A stretch of DNA of 64,000 nucleotides from positions 6,181,011 to 6,245,010 of the forward strand of contig JAQFVV010006221.1 of the NCBI GenBank assembly GCA_028023455.1, given 5' to 3'. Below, piece after piece: positions 35,740-47,469 of this stretch (positions are counted from its first letter, which is position 1; each line of letters begins with the position of its first letter). This DNA is from Epiperipatus broadwayi (Eukaryota; Onychophora; Udeonychophora; Euonychophora; Peripatidae). The notes below the pieces were generated by a model. That model made no database searches, was not told where the DNA came from, and was given only the letters and a program-made list of their open reading frames with translations. Position numbers and translations under genes: made by a program.

Positions 35740-36485
35740 TGCTCAGCATAATGTATTGTTAAACATATCGTAATGCATACCACTAGCTGAAAATAGATAT
35801 AAAACCTTTAAATTACCATCATGATGTGAATAAATATCAAGTCTGAGCTTCAAACAGCTAAACTTAAAAGGAAAACCTCTTACGTTTACTACTGCAAACA
35901 ATGTTATATATTGAAAATCAGAGCATTTCAAACAAAGAGTGTGAAATTAAATTAGCAACGATCTTACATAGCTAGAAAACAAACATGTTTTACTTATGTA
36001 TACAAAGAAAGATTAGAACATTAGTCATTTTTAAACTTTGTTAACTTCTGCTGTATCATAATGCATGCCGCTAGTTGAAAATAGACTCAAATCACCCTTA
36101 ATGATGTTAAGATATTTCAGCAACACCCTCTGTGAATAAATAGAAAATCTTAACTTCAAATAACTAAACTTAAAAGGATTCTCTCATAAGTCTATTGCTG
36201 CAAGCGATGTTATATATTGAAATTCACATCAATTCAAACAAAGAGCAAAGTTTAAAAACGACTAATGTTCTAGCCTTTCTTTGTATATGTAAGTTAAACA
36301 TGTTTGTTTTCTAGCTATGTAAGATCGTTGCTAATTTAATTTTGCACTCTTTGTTTGAAATGATCTGAATTTCAATTTATAACATAGAATTGCAATAGTC
36401 TTAGGAGAGTTTCATTTTAAGTTTAGCTGTTTAAAGGTCAGACTATATTTATTCATAGAGGGTGTTGCTTGAATATCTTAACATC
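35740..36485. repeat. Three-arm repeat (two direct, one inverted)
   Basis: A segment with CATACCACTAGCTGAAAATAG and TGTTATATATTGAAAATC (about 35765-35980) is repeated in direct orientation at about 36055-36250 (CATGCCGCTAGTTGAAAATA). It then occurs inverted at about 36250-36485, sharing AACATGTTTGTTTTCTAGCT and AAGATCGTTGCTAATTTAAT with the first arm. The design matches the arm layout of H1 and H3, but I see no hammerhead core. Confidence 0.6.
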
Positions 36486-37200
36486 AAGATGGGTGAGAAA
36501 GGTAATGTGGTATGCAAAGGATTTGGATAAAGAATTTATATCAGTATACTTGTATAAAAAATGAGAATGATTGTATTAGGAGGATTGTTGAGTGTTATAG
36601 TGGTAAGGAATGAGATAAAAGAATAGATGCATTAATAAAGAATAGGGAGTTGGAGAGATGGAAAACTAGTATGGAGAGTAAAAAGAGTTTAAATATATAT
36701 AGAAGTAAATGGAACATTGGGTGTGAGTTAATTTATGATAATAGTAAGGAAAGTAGCTTATTTTTTAAGACTCTAACAAGATCTTTAGCAACAAGAGAAT
36801 ATACATGTAAATGGAAAAATATGGGTGATTTAGTCTGCAAATTGTGTAATGAAGATACAGAAAATATTAGGCATCTGTTGATTGAATGTAAATGCTTGAA
36901 AGCAGAAAGGGTACAAATAATGAAGTTATGGGAGAATAAATATGAACAAAGTGATTATACAGAAAGTGGGTTATTGGTTTTTATGCTGGGTTTGGGAAAA
37001 GATAAGGAGGATTTAGATATAAAGGCCATAGAGTTGACAAAGATTCTGTTGTGGAAGTGGGATGGAGCAGATTATGGTAAAGCTTAGAATGGGGAATGGA
37101 AGGGGAAGGTAAAGTGGCTAACAGGTTTCTTGGGCATAGTTGCTGAGAGATTCCTGACTCCATTTAAGGAGAAGTCATGGTACATCACATCACATCATGA
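36485..37200 (+). mobile_element. 3' end of a non-LTR retrotransposon (LINE)
   Basis: The + strand codes for a LINE C terminus from about 36500 to the stop at 37087, followed by a short 3' region. That region ends with a CATCACATCACATCATGA run (about 37183-37200), a microsatellite-like tail used by several LINE clades instead of poly(A). The 5' end is truncated next to the three-arm repeat. Confidence 0.75.
36650..37087 (+). pseudogene. LINE ORF2 C-terminal fragment with zinc-binding tail
   Basis: An open frame of 145 codons begins ERWKTSMESKKSLNIYRSKW and continues into VCKLCNEDTENIRHLLIECK. This Cys-x2-Cys ... His-x4-Cys arrangement matches the zinc-binding tail (zf-RVT type) found after the reverse transcriptase in several LINE clades. 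Upstream, in other frames broken by stops and a frameshift, related peptide (WYAKDLDKEFISVYLYKK) extends to about 36500. Only the C-terminal part of a protein of roughly 1,000 residues is present, so it is non-functional. The ATG at 36650 is internal. Confidence 0.75.
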
Positions 37201-37997
37201 ATGGTGATTTGAACACTTTATACTGATAAAGTATTAAATAAGCTTTTCTTCGTATACATGTTGTATATATTTATTATTTGAATTACATTTTTCCAAGACA
37301 AGTTTAAAAACAAGGATTTCTGAAATATTTTTTTATACACTTTAAGCATCAAAGGCATTCTTGTATTTTTTTAAAAAAAAAAACAACAACCAAACATGAA
37401 AACTGAAGAATTTGTCACACCCATATACATACAGTTTTTAATCAGCAGACTGATGGATGGATGGATCCCGGACAGAATGATGGATACTGACATATTTAGA
37501 CAAGAGATAAAGAAAATAAGCAGCTGGATGAAGAAATGTCAGTAGAAGTTTTATTTGTCACCATTTGTTTAAGTTCTAGGTTATTGTAAATCTGTTGGCA
37601 ATAAATTATGTTCTGGTCATTTGTTGAGGTTGTTTTGTTCTCGTTGTAATTCAAAAAACCCCAAAAGGAATATTTAATTATTATATAAAAATTTGCTTGA
37701 AATATTGTTTTAATTAATATTATGTAAGTTTGATAAATGGCTTAATTTTTTACTAGTTTTTCATTAGGTATATTAAATTACAGCTGTCAGCAGGTAATTA
37801 ATAATTTTTTAAAATAATATTAATCTATCGCAAATGTTCAAACTATTGAACTGACAGTGAAAAATTTTCGTATAATAAATAAGTTAATTGCTTAATTTTA
37901 ATGTTGATATACATTTGTCATATGAAAATTGAATTCTTTTATAAATGAATTTTGCTTTCGTTTAATCTTGTGATGGATTTTTTTTTTATGTTTTAAT

Positions 37998-38690
37998 TTT
38001 GGAAAAAATGTTTAAAATAAAAATAACTGAAATACAGACTTATTATATACCTGTACCAATATATGTAGGGTATATGAGCACACTTTCACTTGACCCACCA
38101 CTTGCCACTCTATCTCATATCACTGATACATTTGAACACATATATGTTGAAAAGATAAATAATCACCAATGTCCGTATTTCGTGCTAAACCAGCAATCAT
38201 CAGTTAGTCCAGATTATCATCTCTACACCTATATGCAATAAGTGCTCATATACCCTATATATTACATATATTGATACAAGTATATAATAAGCCTGTATTT
38301 CAGTTATTACATAGTAGAGATGTCTGCCCATCCCTTGTATATGTATTAAATGGATTATGTCCTTACATGAGGCATAAGATTGACTTTAGGTCAACATGTG
38401 TATGACAAGAATCTCAGCCTCAGGGTGGCCTTTGAGCATTCCATCATCAGATTTTCAATTGGATGGATGGTTGAAGAGTTGGAGTGTGGAGGAGACTGAA
38501 GCCTGTCCATTAAAGTATAAAGATTGGCTTATTGCTTATATGTACAGAGATGATAATCTGGACCAATTGATGATTGCTGGTTTAGCATATTGGTGATTAT
38601 TTATCTTTTCAACACATGTGTTCAAGTGTATCAGTGATATAGTCTGTGCTCACATACCCTACATATTAAAATAAAGATATATTGTTTATT
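37998..38690. mobile_element. Family H1 element (two inverted arms)
   Basis: The left arm (TATATGAGCACACTTTCACT, GAACACATATATGTTGAAAA) is followed by the common 3' tail (ATTACATAGTAGAGATGTCT, GGATTATGTCC) and an inverted right arm ending CCCTACATATT. The left hammerhead (minus, about 38168-38215) keeps CTGATGA and GAAA but has C before the cleavage base. The right one (38560-38600) is deleted after the loop. It is equivalent to 6480-7005 plus a left arm. Confidence 0.65.
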
Positions 38691-40198
38691 TAATAATAAT
38701 AAAAAGAGATTTTGTCATTGTTATTGTTTACAATCCTCTTTCACCCTATTTTTATGTTCTATACTTAGTTGGATATATTCCAACCTCATGCCAAAAATCC
38801 AAATAATTATCTTTTGTTTTCATCTGACATTATTAAAATATGTAGATTTTTAAAGATTAGTTTCAGATCTTATATTTGAATATGTTAGACATTAGAAAAC
38901 TAGTTATGGGAGATATTTCTGTAATGTAATTTTCACTACAAATTTTCACTACACTACAGTACAGAAATATTATTCATTAAGTGAGTAATCTCTAGTCTAA
39001 TGAATGACTAATAAAAATTATTAATATACTTCCATCAAGTGGTTTTATCAAAGTTATGAGGACAAGAAGTTTGACACATCAATTAAATTGTAGTAATTGG
39101 TTATTTATGTACTGAAAAATAATAAAGATATGTGTGTGTAATCTAGTTAACTGATGAGTGCTGGTTTAGCATGAAATGTACATCTTCTTTTTCACATGTC
39201 TTTGGTCATATATTTATGATTATATCTCTTTACAAGGTGATAAAAACAGATAAAAAACAGTTCCTACCTGAATACAATCAGTCATTACATTGAATGAGAG
39301 TGGTGTAGTGAAATATTCATTAAGTGGATAATCTCTAGTCTAACGAATGACTAAGTTATTTTTATAGACTATAAATCTATAGTGAAGTTAGATGTCACTA
39401 TTCTTTCATAGAACCTCTGATGATTTTTAGGATGAATATTTATATATAGTAAAGTTGAATGACAATTCCATTTTATTGTAAAATGAAGCCTTTTTTTAAA
39501 TATATATATATGATACAGTTTTTTGTTGTTGTTGTTATTCATTGATATTGCACTGTTACATTAATAATTTTAATGCTTTTGAATTACTAATTATGGTTTT
39601 GAATGCTTGGCAGGAGTTGTGGGTAGTTATGATAAGTAAATTTAAATACGTGTATTAATTTAATAAATTTGTGGGTGCATGTCTTTTTTTAATTTCATAA
39701 ATATTTATTGCATTTTATTTACAATTCAAATTAACTTGAACATTTAAAAGAAAAAAATTATTCTATAGTTTTGGAATTGTCTAGCAAAGATAAATACATT
39801 TTAAAAAATATTTCATTAATATATAAATATTAGTTCATTTTTTTAATCAAAAGTTTTTAGTCTAAACAAAACTCGCCTTAAATATTGAATTAATTTTTAC
39901 CCCCCCCCCATATGAAGTACGTAGTAATTTATTATTATTGAAAAAAAAAAAAAGATAATTTGACATCTTGTAAACAGAAATAAATAATTCAATTATCGAC
40001 GAAAAAAAGTAATTTCATTATTAATTAAAAATGGTATATAGTAAAAAAAAATAATTGTTCATATAACTTTGTAGCTATGTGGAATTTATTGTTTAATTGC
40101 TTCTGCATATGCAGTATTTAAATACGTATTGAATCCTGGTAAATCTTTCTGTATTTTATACATATATATCTAAAATTGTCAGTTGTTTTATAAAATGT
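38691..40198. repeat. AT-rich region with a 40-bp direct repeat flanking an H1 fragment
   Basis: TATTCATTAAGTGRRTAATC followed by TCTAGTCTAAYGAATGACTA is found at 38971-39010 and at 39314-39353. Between them lies a degenerate H1 copy (39110-39230) with CTGATGA at 39151-39157 and GAAA at 39173-39176. A C10 tract (39900-39909) and long A/T runs follow. No gene. Confidence 0.6.
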
Positions 40199-40300
40199 CA
40201 AGCGTTGTTAGCCGAGAGGTCATCGCAACCGCCTTGTAAACAAGTAGTTGGTTGCAGACAGTTGTGGGTTCGCATCCCGGCCGATGTTATGACATATGGG
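40199..40300 (+). mobile_element. tRNA-derived SINE, subfamily 2
   Basis: CAAGCGTTGTTAGCCGAGAG (A box of a Leu/Ser-like tRNA), GTGGGTTCGCATCCCGGCC (B box) and ATGTTATGACATATG, followed by a G10/A tail. It differs from subfamily 1 by the GTTAGCCGAGAGGTCATCGC start and the GTAGTTGGTTGCAGAC middle. Another copy is at 50938-51042. The B box is close to the pol III consensus. Confidence 0.85.
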
Positions 40301-40654
40301 GGGGGGGGGAAATAAAAATTTAGAGCTAAAAATAAATACGCTGACATATTTTTTAACTAAGCACAAATTATTTTGAAGATTTTCAAATTAGCACAAGCAT
40401 TATGTCGATGGAATATTACAAGTACATTTAACACATGCAATGCTTTTGATTTATGGTTGTTTCATAAAAAAAATTTTCTAATTTCCTCTATTCTCAACAT
40501 GAACAAATACCAATCACTAAAATTTGAAAAAGAAAAATCTTATCTATTTTTTTATTGATATCTCATCTTTACAATAGAGAATTCAGAAATTTTGATTTAT
40601 TTTGTTAAAATTTTCTCATACAAATTAATTATTGGAGATCGTGTGTCTTTTTTG

Positions 40655-40740
40655 CTTGTGCGTGGTTATGTGTATTGTTGCTTGAGATGGAATGATGAAT
40701 AGACCGAAAAATCCTGAGTTCAAATCCCTCTAATTACATA
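40655..40740 (+). repeat. tRNA-like family H1 fragment
   Basis: TGAATAGACCGAAAAATCCT then GAGTTCAAATCCCTC repeats the tRNA-like piece found on the minus strand at 24086-24130. Only this part of the element is present. No hammerhead is associated. Confidence 0.5.
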
Positions 40741-40831
40741 ATATTTTTTAATGCATTATGAAATATTTTCATTTTAAATATAATTTCAATGGATGAAAAA
40801 AATTATATCTAGCTACATTAAAATGGTTAAT

Positions 40832-42734
40832 CTTATTGCTGTGTCCGCAAGTATGACTGGGCCACCAGCAAATGAATATGTATAATAAAAGACAATATTT
40901 TAAGTAATCAGAATAGCGAATAGTCTGCAACAACTCTATCTCTACAGTTCGCTAAATGTTCAATTCCCTCGGTGTACATTCAGGCTGGCTGCTACAAAAA
41001 TGGTTCACAATGGGCTAGCTTTACACATACCTTGGCCTCAGTCCAGTTTAGCTGTGCATTAATGCTTCATAATATAGCACTGCGACTGACCTTAAGCTTC
41101 TTACAGCTTCCGTCTCTGCAACAGTCTTCCAGTAACTCCACTTGAAAACCGCTGGAAACTCAACTCTTTATTCAGCTGCTATCCAGACCGTTTCCTCAGG
41201 CTATGGTCTCCCAATCTTTGTGGGCCCTTTCAGCTATACCTGTGAACTACATTTCCACTGAGCACTGGACATTAACCGAAGCCCTGACGTGAGATCGCTC
41301 CTACTGGAATTGAACAGGAAAGTCTACAGGAGATGCACTCGAATTGCATGACATAGTTCTTCTATACTCTTTTTATAGCATTCTGATAACTGCAACAATT
41401 AATTACATTGTCCAATAAGGTAAGGTCTCTTATCTAGAAATATTTGCAATTAGCAAATATTTCTTGGAATTGTCAATCTCCATTACATTACTGCTTTAAT
41501 TAAATTCCTCAATTATCAATACGCGATCTAAAAACAATCTCTCGAATAAATTGTAGTTTTTCTGGAGTGCACAAACTTGTATGCAATTTTTACAAAAATA
41601 CAACACCTTCACCCATTCCAGAAAAATTCTTGTTGCAATTCCTTGGTGTTTTTTTTTTCTCTTACTACTTGGAGGAAACATATTTTCTGTTATTTCACTC
41701 AGAAGTGTTCGATTCAAAACTGCTACTAACCTTCTTTGTCAGTTACAGGTTCAGTAGTGACTGCGCAAGCATTTTATTTTCAAACTTTCACTGTTGTTAT
41801 ATCACGTAGACTTGCAGCGAATACCTAAGCTATTCACTTCTGTTATTAACGTTTTACTAACTGGGATTTCCATTTTCACCCAGTTCCTCCATCTACGGCT
41901 AAACTTGTTGTAATGCAAAACTTATTTGCTACTCACAGGTTCAAATTGTGACTGCGCCAATTGCTGTGTTCGCAAGTATGACTGGGCAGCCAACAAATGC
42001 ATATATATAATAAAAGACACAATATTTTAAGTAATCAGAATAGTGAATAGTCCGCAACAACTCTATCTCTACAGTTTTCTAAATGTTCAATTCCTTCGAT
42101 GTACATTCAGGCTGGCTGCTACAAAAACAGTTCACAATGGGCTAGGTTTATGCATACCTTGGCCCCAGTCCAGTTTAGCTGTGCACAAATGCTTCATAGT
42201 ATAGCATCGACTGACCTTAAGCTTCTACAGCTTCTGTCTCTGCAACAGTTTACCAGTAACTCCACTTGAAAACCGCTGGAAACTCAACTCTTTATTCAGC
42301 TGCTATCCAGATGGTTTCCTTAGGCTATGGTCTCCCAATCTCTGTGGGCCCTTTCAGTTATACCCATGAACTACATTTCCACTGAGCACTGGACATTAAC
42401 TGAAGCACTGACATGAGATATATCCTACTGGAATTGAACAGGAAAGTCTACTGGAGATGCACTCGAATCGCCTGATGTAGTTGTTCCATACTTTTTTTAT
42501 AGCTTTCTGATAACTGCAACAATTAATTATATTGTCCAATAAGGTAAGGTCTCTTATGTAGAAATATTTGCAATCAGCAAATATTTTTTGGAATTGTCGA
42601 TTGCCATTACGTTAATGCTTTAATTAAATTCCTCAGTTATCAGTATGCAATCTAAAAACAATCTCTCGAATAAATTGTAGTTTTTCTGGAGTATACGAAC
42701 TTGTATGCAATTTTTACAAAAATACAACACTTAT
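40832..42734 (-). mobile_element. Non-autonomous LTR retrotransposon with 5-bp target duplication
   Basis: Two direct copies, 40837-41605 and 41962-42729 (about 768 bp, roughly 93 percent identical by eye), begin TGCTGTGT and end ATACAACA. They are flanked by the exact 5-bp duplication CTTAT (40832-40836, 42730-42734). Transcription is on the minus strand: each LTR has TATAAAAAG and a downstream AATAAA in that direction. Next to the right LTR the internal region reads (minus) TTGGCGCAGTCACAATTTGA, the expected place and form of a tRNA primer-binding site. The opposite end has the purine-rich GGGTGAAGG. The 356-bp internal region has no gag or pol, so the element would depend on proteins from a relative. 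Confidence 0.9.
41939..41961 (-). promoter_or_regulatory. tRNA primer-binding site of the LTR element
   Basis: Directly inside the right LTR the + strand reads like a tRNA 3' end: a T-loop-like GGTTCAAAT between CACA and TGTG, then ACTGCGCCA. The CCA is two bases from the LTR. A copy of the same module, with TACAGGTTCAGTAGTGACTGC, occurs 190 bp away at 41742-41762. The site is therefore duplicated. Confidence 0.65.
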
Positions 42735-42749
42735 ACATTATAATTATAT

Positions 42750-43180
42750 GTTGGACTATTTCCACCCTTCATTATTAATTGTTCATTGTTTCTAGAAAAA
42801 TTCAAACTTTATTTAAACTTTTCAAATACATTGGACTATTACCAATACTACAGAGACAATGTTCAATTGCTATTATTCTCTTCTATTCTTACACAGAGGC
42901 TAAACTCTCCATACAGTAGTACCATTCAGTGCAAGCCGTAGTGATCATTGGATGCAAGAAGGTTTGTTGCACTTGAGTGGGGCTACTTTATGGAAAGTTT
43001 AGTCTTTGTGTAAACAGCTTATGTAAGCATAAAGAACAGTGATCATGTGATGTTTAGTGGTTCTTCTATTCTTCAAATGGTATTGGCCTGTTTAGTGATA
43101 GTACTGACAAGGGAATGAACTTAGACTTTTAGATTCATGAATATTGAATTTAAGACAATGCTCTGACCAACTAGGCTCAA
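42750..43180 (-). mobile_element. Penelope-like terminal repeat with tRNA-like segment, split by an H3 insertion
   Basis: Segments 42750-42892 and about 43060-43180 match in order the left arm of the Penelope-like element at 52960-53220. They share TTGGACTATTTCCACC, AACTTTATTTAAA, TTGGCCTG and GACAATGCTCTGACCAAC. An H3 family miniature at 42893-43055 interrupts them, including AAACTCTCCATACAGTAGTA and its inverse GGAAAGTTTAGTCTTTGTG. The hammerhead segment is mostly lost at the insertion. The H3 element therefore inserted into, and is younger than, this Penelope copy. Confidence 0.7.
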
Positions 43181-43264
43181 TGGTATAAGAAACTAATGAC
43201 AATTGTTGATCACATCCATATTAAAAAATAAAACATTTTAAACTATGTAAGTATAAATGGTACT

Positions 43265-44583
43265 AGTCTTATAGCTAAAGATGCTGCTCTATGGCGACGT
43301 TTTTGTGCTAAAACATAAAAATGCCGTTTTCGTGGCCGACATGTTCGAACTCGCATTTTCTATAATGCAACTTTTTTGTTGTGCTACAGATTGCAGGCCA
43401 CTATGTTGCATCGCAGTACAGCATTTTCTGAATTCGCACAGTTTATAAAATGGTTACGGCTTGGTGAGAGGGTGTGTTTTTTTGAATTGGATGGAAATGT
43501 TGTTTTCATTGGATTTTATTTTATTTTAAAGTATTGAAATGTTCAGATTTTGTAAAGGAATAATTATCAGACTTTTTACACTGTACTGTATTGAAGTTTT
43601 AATTGGGAAAATTTTGACAAGATATATGTGTAAAGTGAGTTGGAATTAGGTAACACGTCAATTAACGTACTGTTCGTAACATTCCATGAGACAAACAAGA
43701 TTCTACCGTGTATATTTTTGAAGCAAAAAAGAGCGGTAACACAAAAATATCCAGTAAGAAAAGTACAATTATGCACGTTTTTTTGTAAATTTCATAAAAA
43801 GCATATATTATAAACATGATTAATAAGTAAAGAAGACATTTTTGTTGTTGTTTAAAAAAGTTTTACTTTCTTTCTTTTCTCCGACTACGGTTATACTTTG
43901 TTGAATATAGTTTATGCTTATTGTTATCATTTATTTTATAGATATTACTAAAAAAAATATTTACAAAAATACGATTTTGATATTTTTTATTTTAGCATTA
44001 CAAACAACAGAACACTAAATGTAAACCTAACCCTAAAACTAACCCTAAACCTAACCCTAACAACTTTTACTTTTTGTTGTCATTCTATTTGAAGTAAAAA
44101 ATAGCGGTAATATCTGTCTGTAAAAAAAAAAAAAAAAATTTAAAACAAAGACTAAAAAAGTAAAAAATAGCGATAACACAATAATATCTGTTTCTCTGTA
44201 GAAATAAAATGTAAAAGGAAGACTAGGAAATTTTACTTTTTATTCCGATTATGAGTTTTTAAACAAGAAAAAAAAAGTCGTAACCCCAGTAAAAAAATCT
44301 CCGATAGAAAATTGATTTTTCTAATAAAGCAAACTAAAAAACATGAATCAAATTGTAATTTGTTTATTTTATTTTACATTTATTATTATCATTTAATTTG
44401 TATACGTTAGTAAAAAATAATATTTAAAATTAAATAATATTTAAAAAAGATGATTTTCTTTTGTTTTTATTTTCGCATTACAAAAAACACATCAAAATGA
44501 TTATAATTAATGGCCCAGGAATGATCATATTTTATAGTTTTAGTGTGAAAATGGCACTGTCGAATGACGTCTTTATCTAAAAG
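43265..44583. mobile_element. Possible non-autonomous DNA transposon
   Basis: Ends of about 60 bp are similar in inverted orientation: GTCTTATAGCTAAAGATGCT at 43266 and the complement of GTCTTTTAGATAAAGACGTC ending at 44583. Both continue with a similar CTAAAAC-ATAAAA word. Inside are four diverged copies of a GTAAAAAATAGCGGTAACAC motif (near 43732, 44095, 44160 and 44270). No transposase was found, and no clear target duplication, so the call is tentative. Confidence 0.4.
44023..44062. repeat. Interstitial telomere-like repeat
   Basis: AACCTAACCCTAAAACTAAC continuing CCTAAACCTAACCCTAAC mixes CCCTAA, CCTAAA and CCTAA units over 40 bp. This is close to the complement of TTAGGG. It lies inside the putative transposon at 43265-44583, and is too short and irregular to be a telomere. 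Confidence 0.7.
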
Positions 44584-47469
44584 ACAAGCACCTTATAAAT
44601 TTATTTAACACTCATTGATTACGTAAGTAATATTATTTAAGGCAATAAACCTCAAGAATGTGCACTTGAAAATGTGAAGGTAGGGACCTCTACAGGTCTT
44701 AACCACAAGCTTATTGTATTTGAGTTGACAAAAGGTCATTTATATGATAACCAGAAATCAATATTGATTTGGGAACACTTAATAATAGTATATTTAAGAG
44801 AATATATAAATATATCCCTGATATTTATATTGTAATGATTTACCCACATTTTAGATTTTTAAATATTAGCATAACATATATCATGTTTTAACTAATTTGT
44901 CGGGATGGCTGTTTAGTCACTATTTACTTGCAAATAATTTATTTTTAAATATTATCTTCCATTAAAAAAGAAAGATGTTTGGATTATTTTATTCTGGCAA
45001 CAATACTTGATTAAGAAATAAATTTTTAAGACATCCAAACATCTAGTTGATTTATTAAATAGCTATAAATACCATTTTGGGAGTGAAATTTTTTTTAATC
45101 ATATAAGTAAATCGGTTCACTATATTTCTATGACAATATCAGCTATCCCCCCCCCCACTAATGTTTACCCAACAGTATATTTATGGTCGTTGGACGTAGC
45201 TAATCCTAAGTGCCAATCTTACTGTCGAAGTAAGAATTATACAGAGGGCCACAGATGGTAGATTTTCACATTATGCATAATTAGGTACCCAACTCTAGCT
45301 AGCTCAATCACAGTGTGAGTGGTAACTACACCAGTGGAGATATGTTAAAACTAGAACATACATTCATTTGTATGGTCACGTGTATATATTAATAAGGTAA
45401 TGGAACACAATCAGATGGAATTAAAAAAAATTTACTACTGTCATGAAATGACATGTAAAATATCTTTAATAGTTAATGGCTATCATAAAGAAAATTATTA
45501 AAGTCGAATATATTTTTATAAACAAAAAAAACAAACAAATAAATACAGTATACATATACACACTTTATTATATGAGATTACATTTTTAATGAAATACAAT
45601 ATTTACTTTAGTTCTTGGGATCTTGTGTTACTAAGATATATAAAGATAAGCTTACTATAAGAAATGACCATATAAATTGTTTGGATAGTATATTTATTGC
45701 CACTGGTCTATAGAATCAATCACCAGAGTGGTTTTCTCTTAACTTGCGGGAGACTTTTGTCGGATGCAGATTTCTGGATGTAGATGGACAACAGGATCAG
45801 TAGCACAGTTCCATACATGGGTGGTGGGGCAGCAGTCAAGCACGTTTACAACTTTATCCCATAATCACCATCTGGATGGTCAAATATTCATTCAGTTACA
45901 TTTTGGTTGTATTTCTCGGTTCTGATTATAATGATCCCATGAAATATCTGTTTTCACTATCAATTGTTTTAATTGAACCAACTGTCTCTTCTCTTTTTAA
46001 TCTCAAAAAAAATATTTTACAATCTTCTGGGAATTTTTCTTGGGATTACTATGATAGCAAAAATATATGTGATCCCTATCTCACTTAATGTTCATTCTTT
46101 TGTTACCTTTAGGAATTCAGCTTCCACTGTTAAGTTATAAATATTTGGCAAAAGAAACCTTTTAACATGTTCAAGCTAAAAGCAATTTGTTTTGAACTGG
46201 GAAAGTAAATGTTATAAAAGAAACAACAAAATTTAAAATACATAAAACAAAAATATATTTCTACCCAGACATGTAGATTATTTTAGATAGATAAACATTT
46301 TTTGTTTCTTTTGCAGCAAATGTGTCTTTTATCAAAAAAAAAATGTAATGTTATAATTTATCACTTTTAATTTTCACTTGCTTTTTACATAATATAAAAA
46401 TAAATATATATATATACATTTTGCTTTTTACACATTTGATCATTTAACAATTTTATATGTGCATATCTCGTGAAAATATAGTGAATAATATAATAGCTTA
46501 CATGAAAAACATGCTTGGTCGAATGTTTACTTCTGATATGATTTTTTTAATAAGTATATACATTACTATGTTTGCAGGTATGTGTATACATATCAAGACT
46601 TTTCATTGTGACAGGGTTCAAACTCAGTTCCTGTTACAATATATATAAAAATGTGATCATACACATTTATAAGCAAAAAAACCTCACTGTGTATAGTCAA
46701 TGAAGTGAAACATCAATCCAACATAGTTATTAATATAAATATTGTATTTCATTCTACTGTCAAAATTTTTAGTACATTTTTAAAAATTACGGTGAAGCCA
46801 TGAACTATGCTGTATAAAAATTTACATGGTTTCAATTATATAATATTAAAAAAAAAAATAAACAAAAAAAATATACAAATTTATAAATTTATTACATTTT
46901 ACAATACTTGAGTGATCTCACTAAAAATAATTAAAATTTGTAAATAAATTTCACTATATGCTAGCAGTCATTTTTTCACCTTGGAATGCCATTCATGATG
47001 GTGTTTAGTAATAAAATTTCATTGGTTTATGTTGAAAGCATATACATTATTCTTTCATTATTTTTTCCAAATTTGATGAACAGAATTTTCCATATTAAAA
47101 TGTTTTCTAAGAGTAATACTGAAAGTTTTACACAATTTTATAATATACTTAAAACTGATACTAACTTAAAAACATCAAAACAATAAGATCATATTTTTTA
47201 ATAACAAGACTACTATTATGTTCTATAAGAGGAAAAGTGATTGAAAAAAGGAAAATATAATCCAGACTTTATTTACTTGTGATGAATGTCAGATATTTTA
47301 CTATTTACTTTATTTAAAAAATAAAAATAGTAGACAGTTACTTTTTTTCTTATTCTTAATTTTTCAATAAATGAATGAGTGAACACATACTTAGTAAAAT
47401 GTATCCCTTCAATTTGTTATTAATAACTATATTATTATTATTTTTAAATGTACATACTCTATATATATA
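44584..47469. other. AT-rich region with a few unassigned G+C-richer patches
   Basis: A diverged arm of the 13.1-kb hairpin element is at 44640-44708. Two patches of more even composition (45180-45350 and 45715-45860) were examined for exons and repeats. No motif, splice pair or partner was found. The remaining sequence is A/T-rich and non-coding. Confidence 0.5.

Noticed and set aside
40199-40300. Functional tRNA gene
   Set aside because: A and B boxes are present but a full cloverleaf with anticodon arm does not form, and several similar copies exist, so it is a SINE.
44023-44062. Chromosome end
   Set aside because: Only about 40 bp, irregular units, and embedded in ordinary sequence on both sides.
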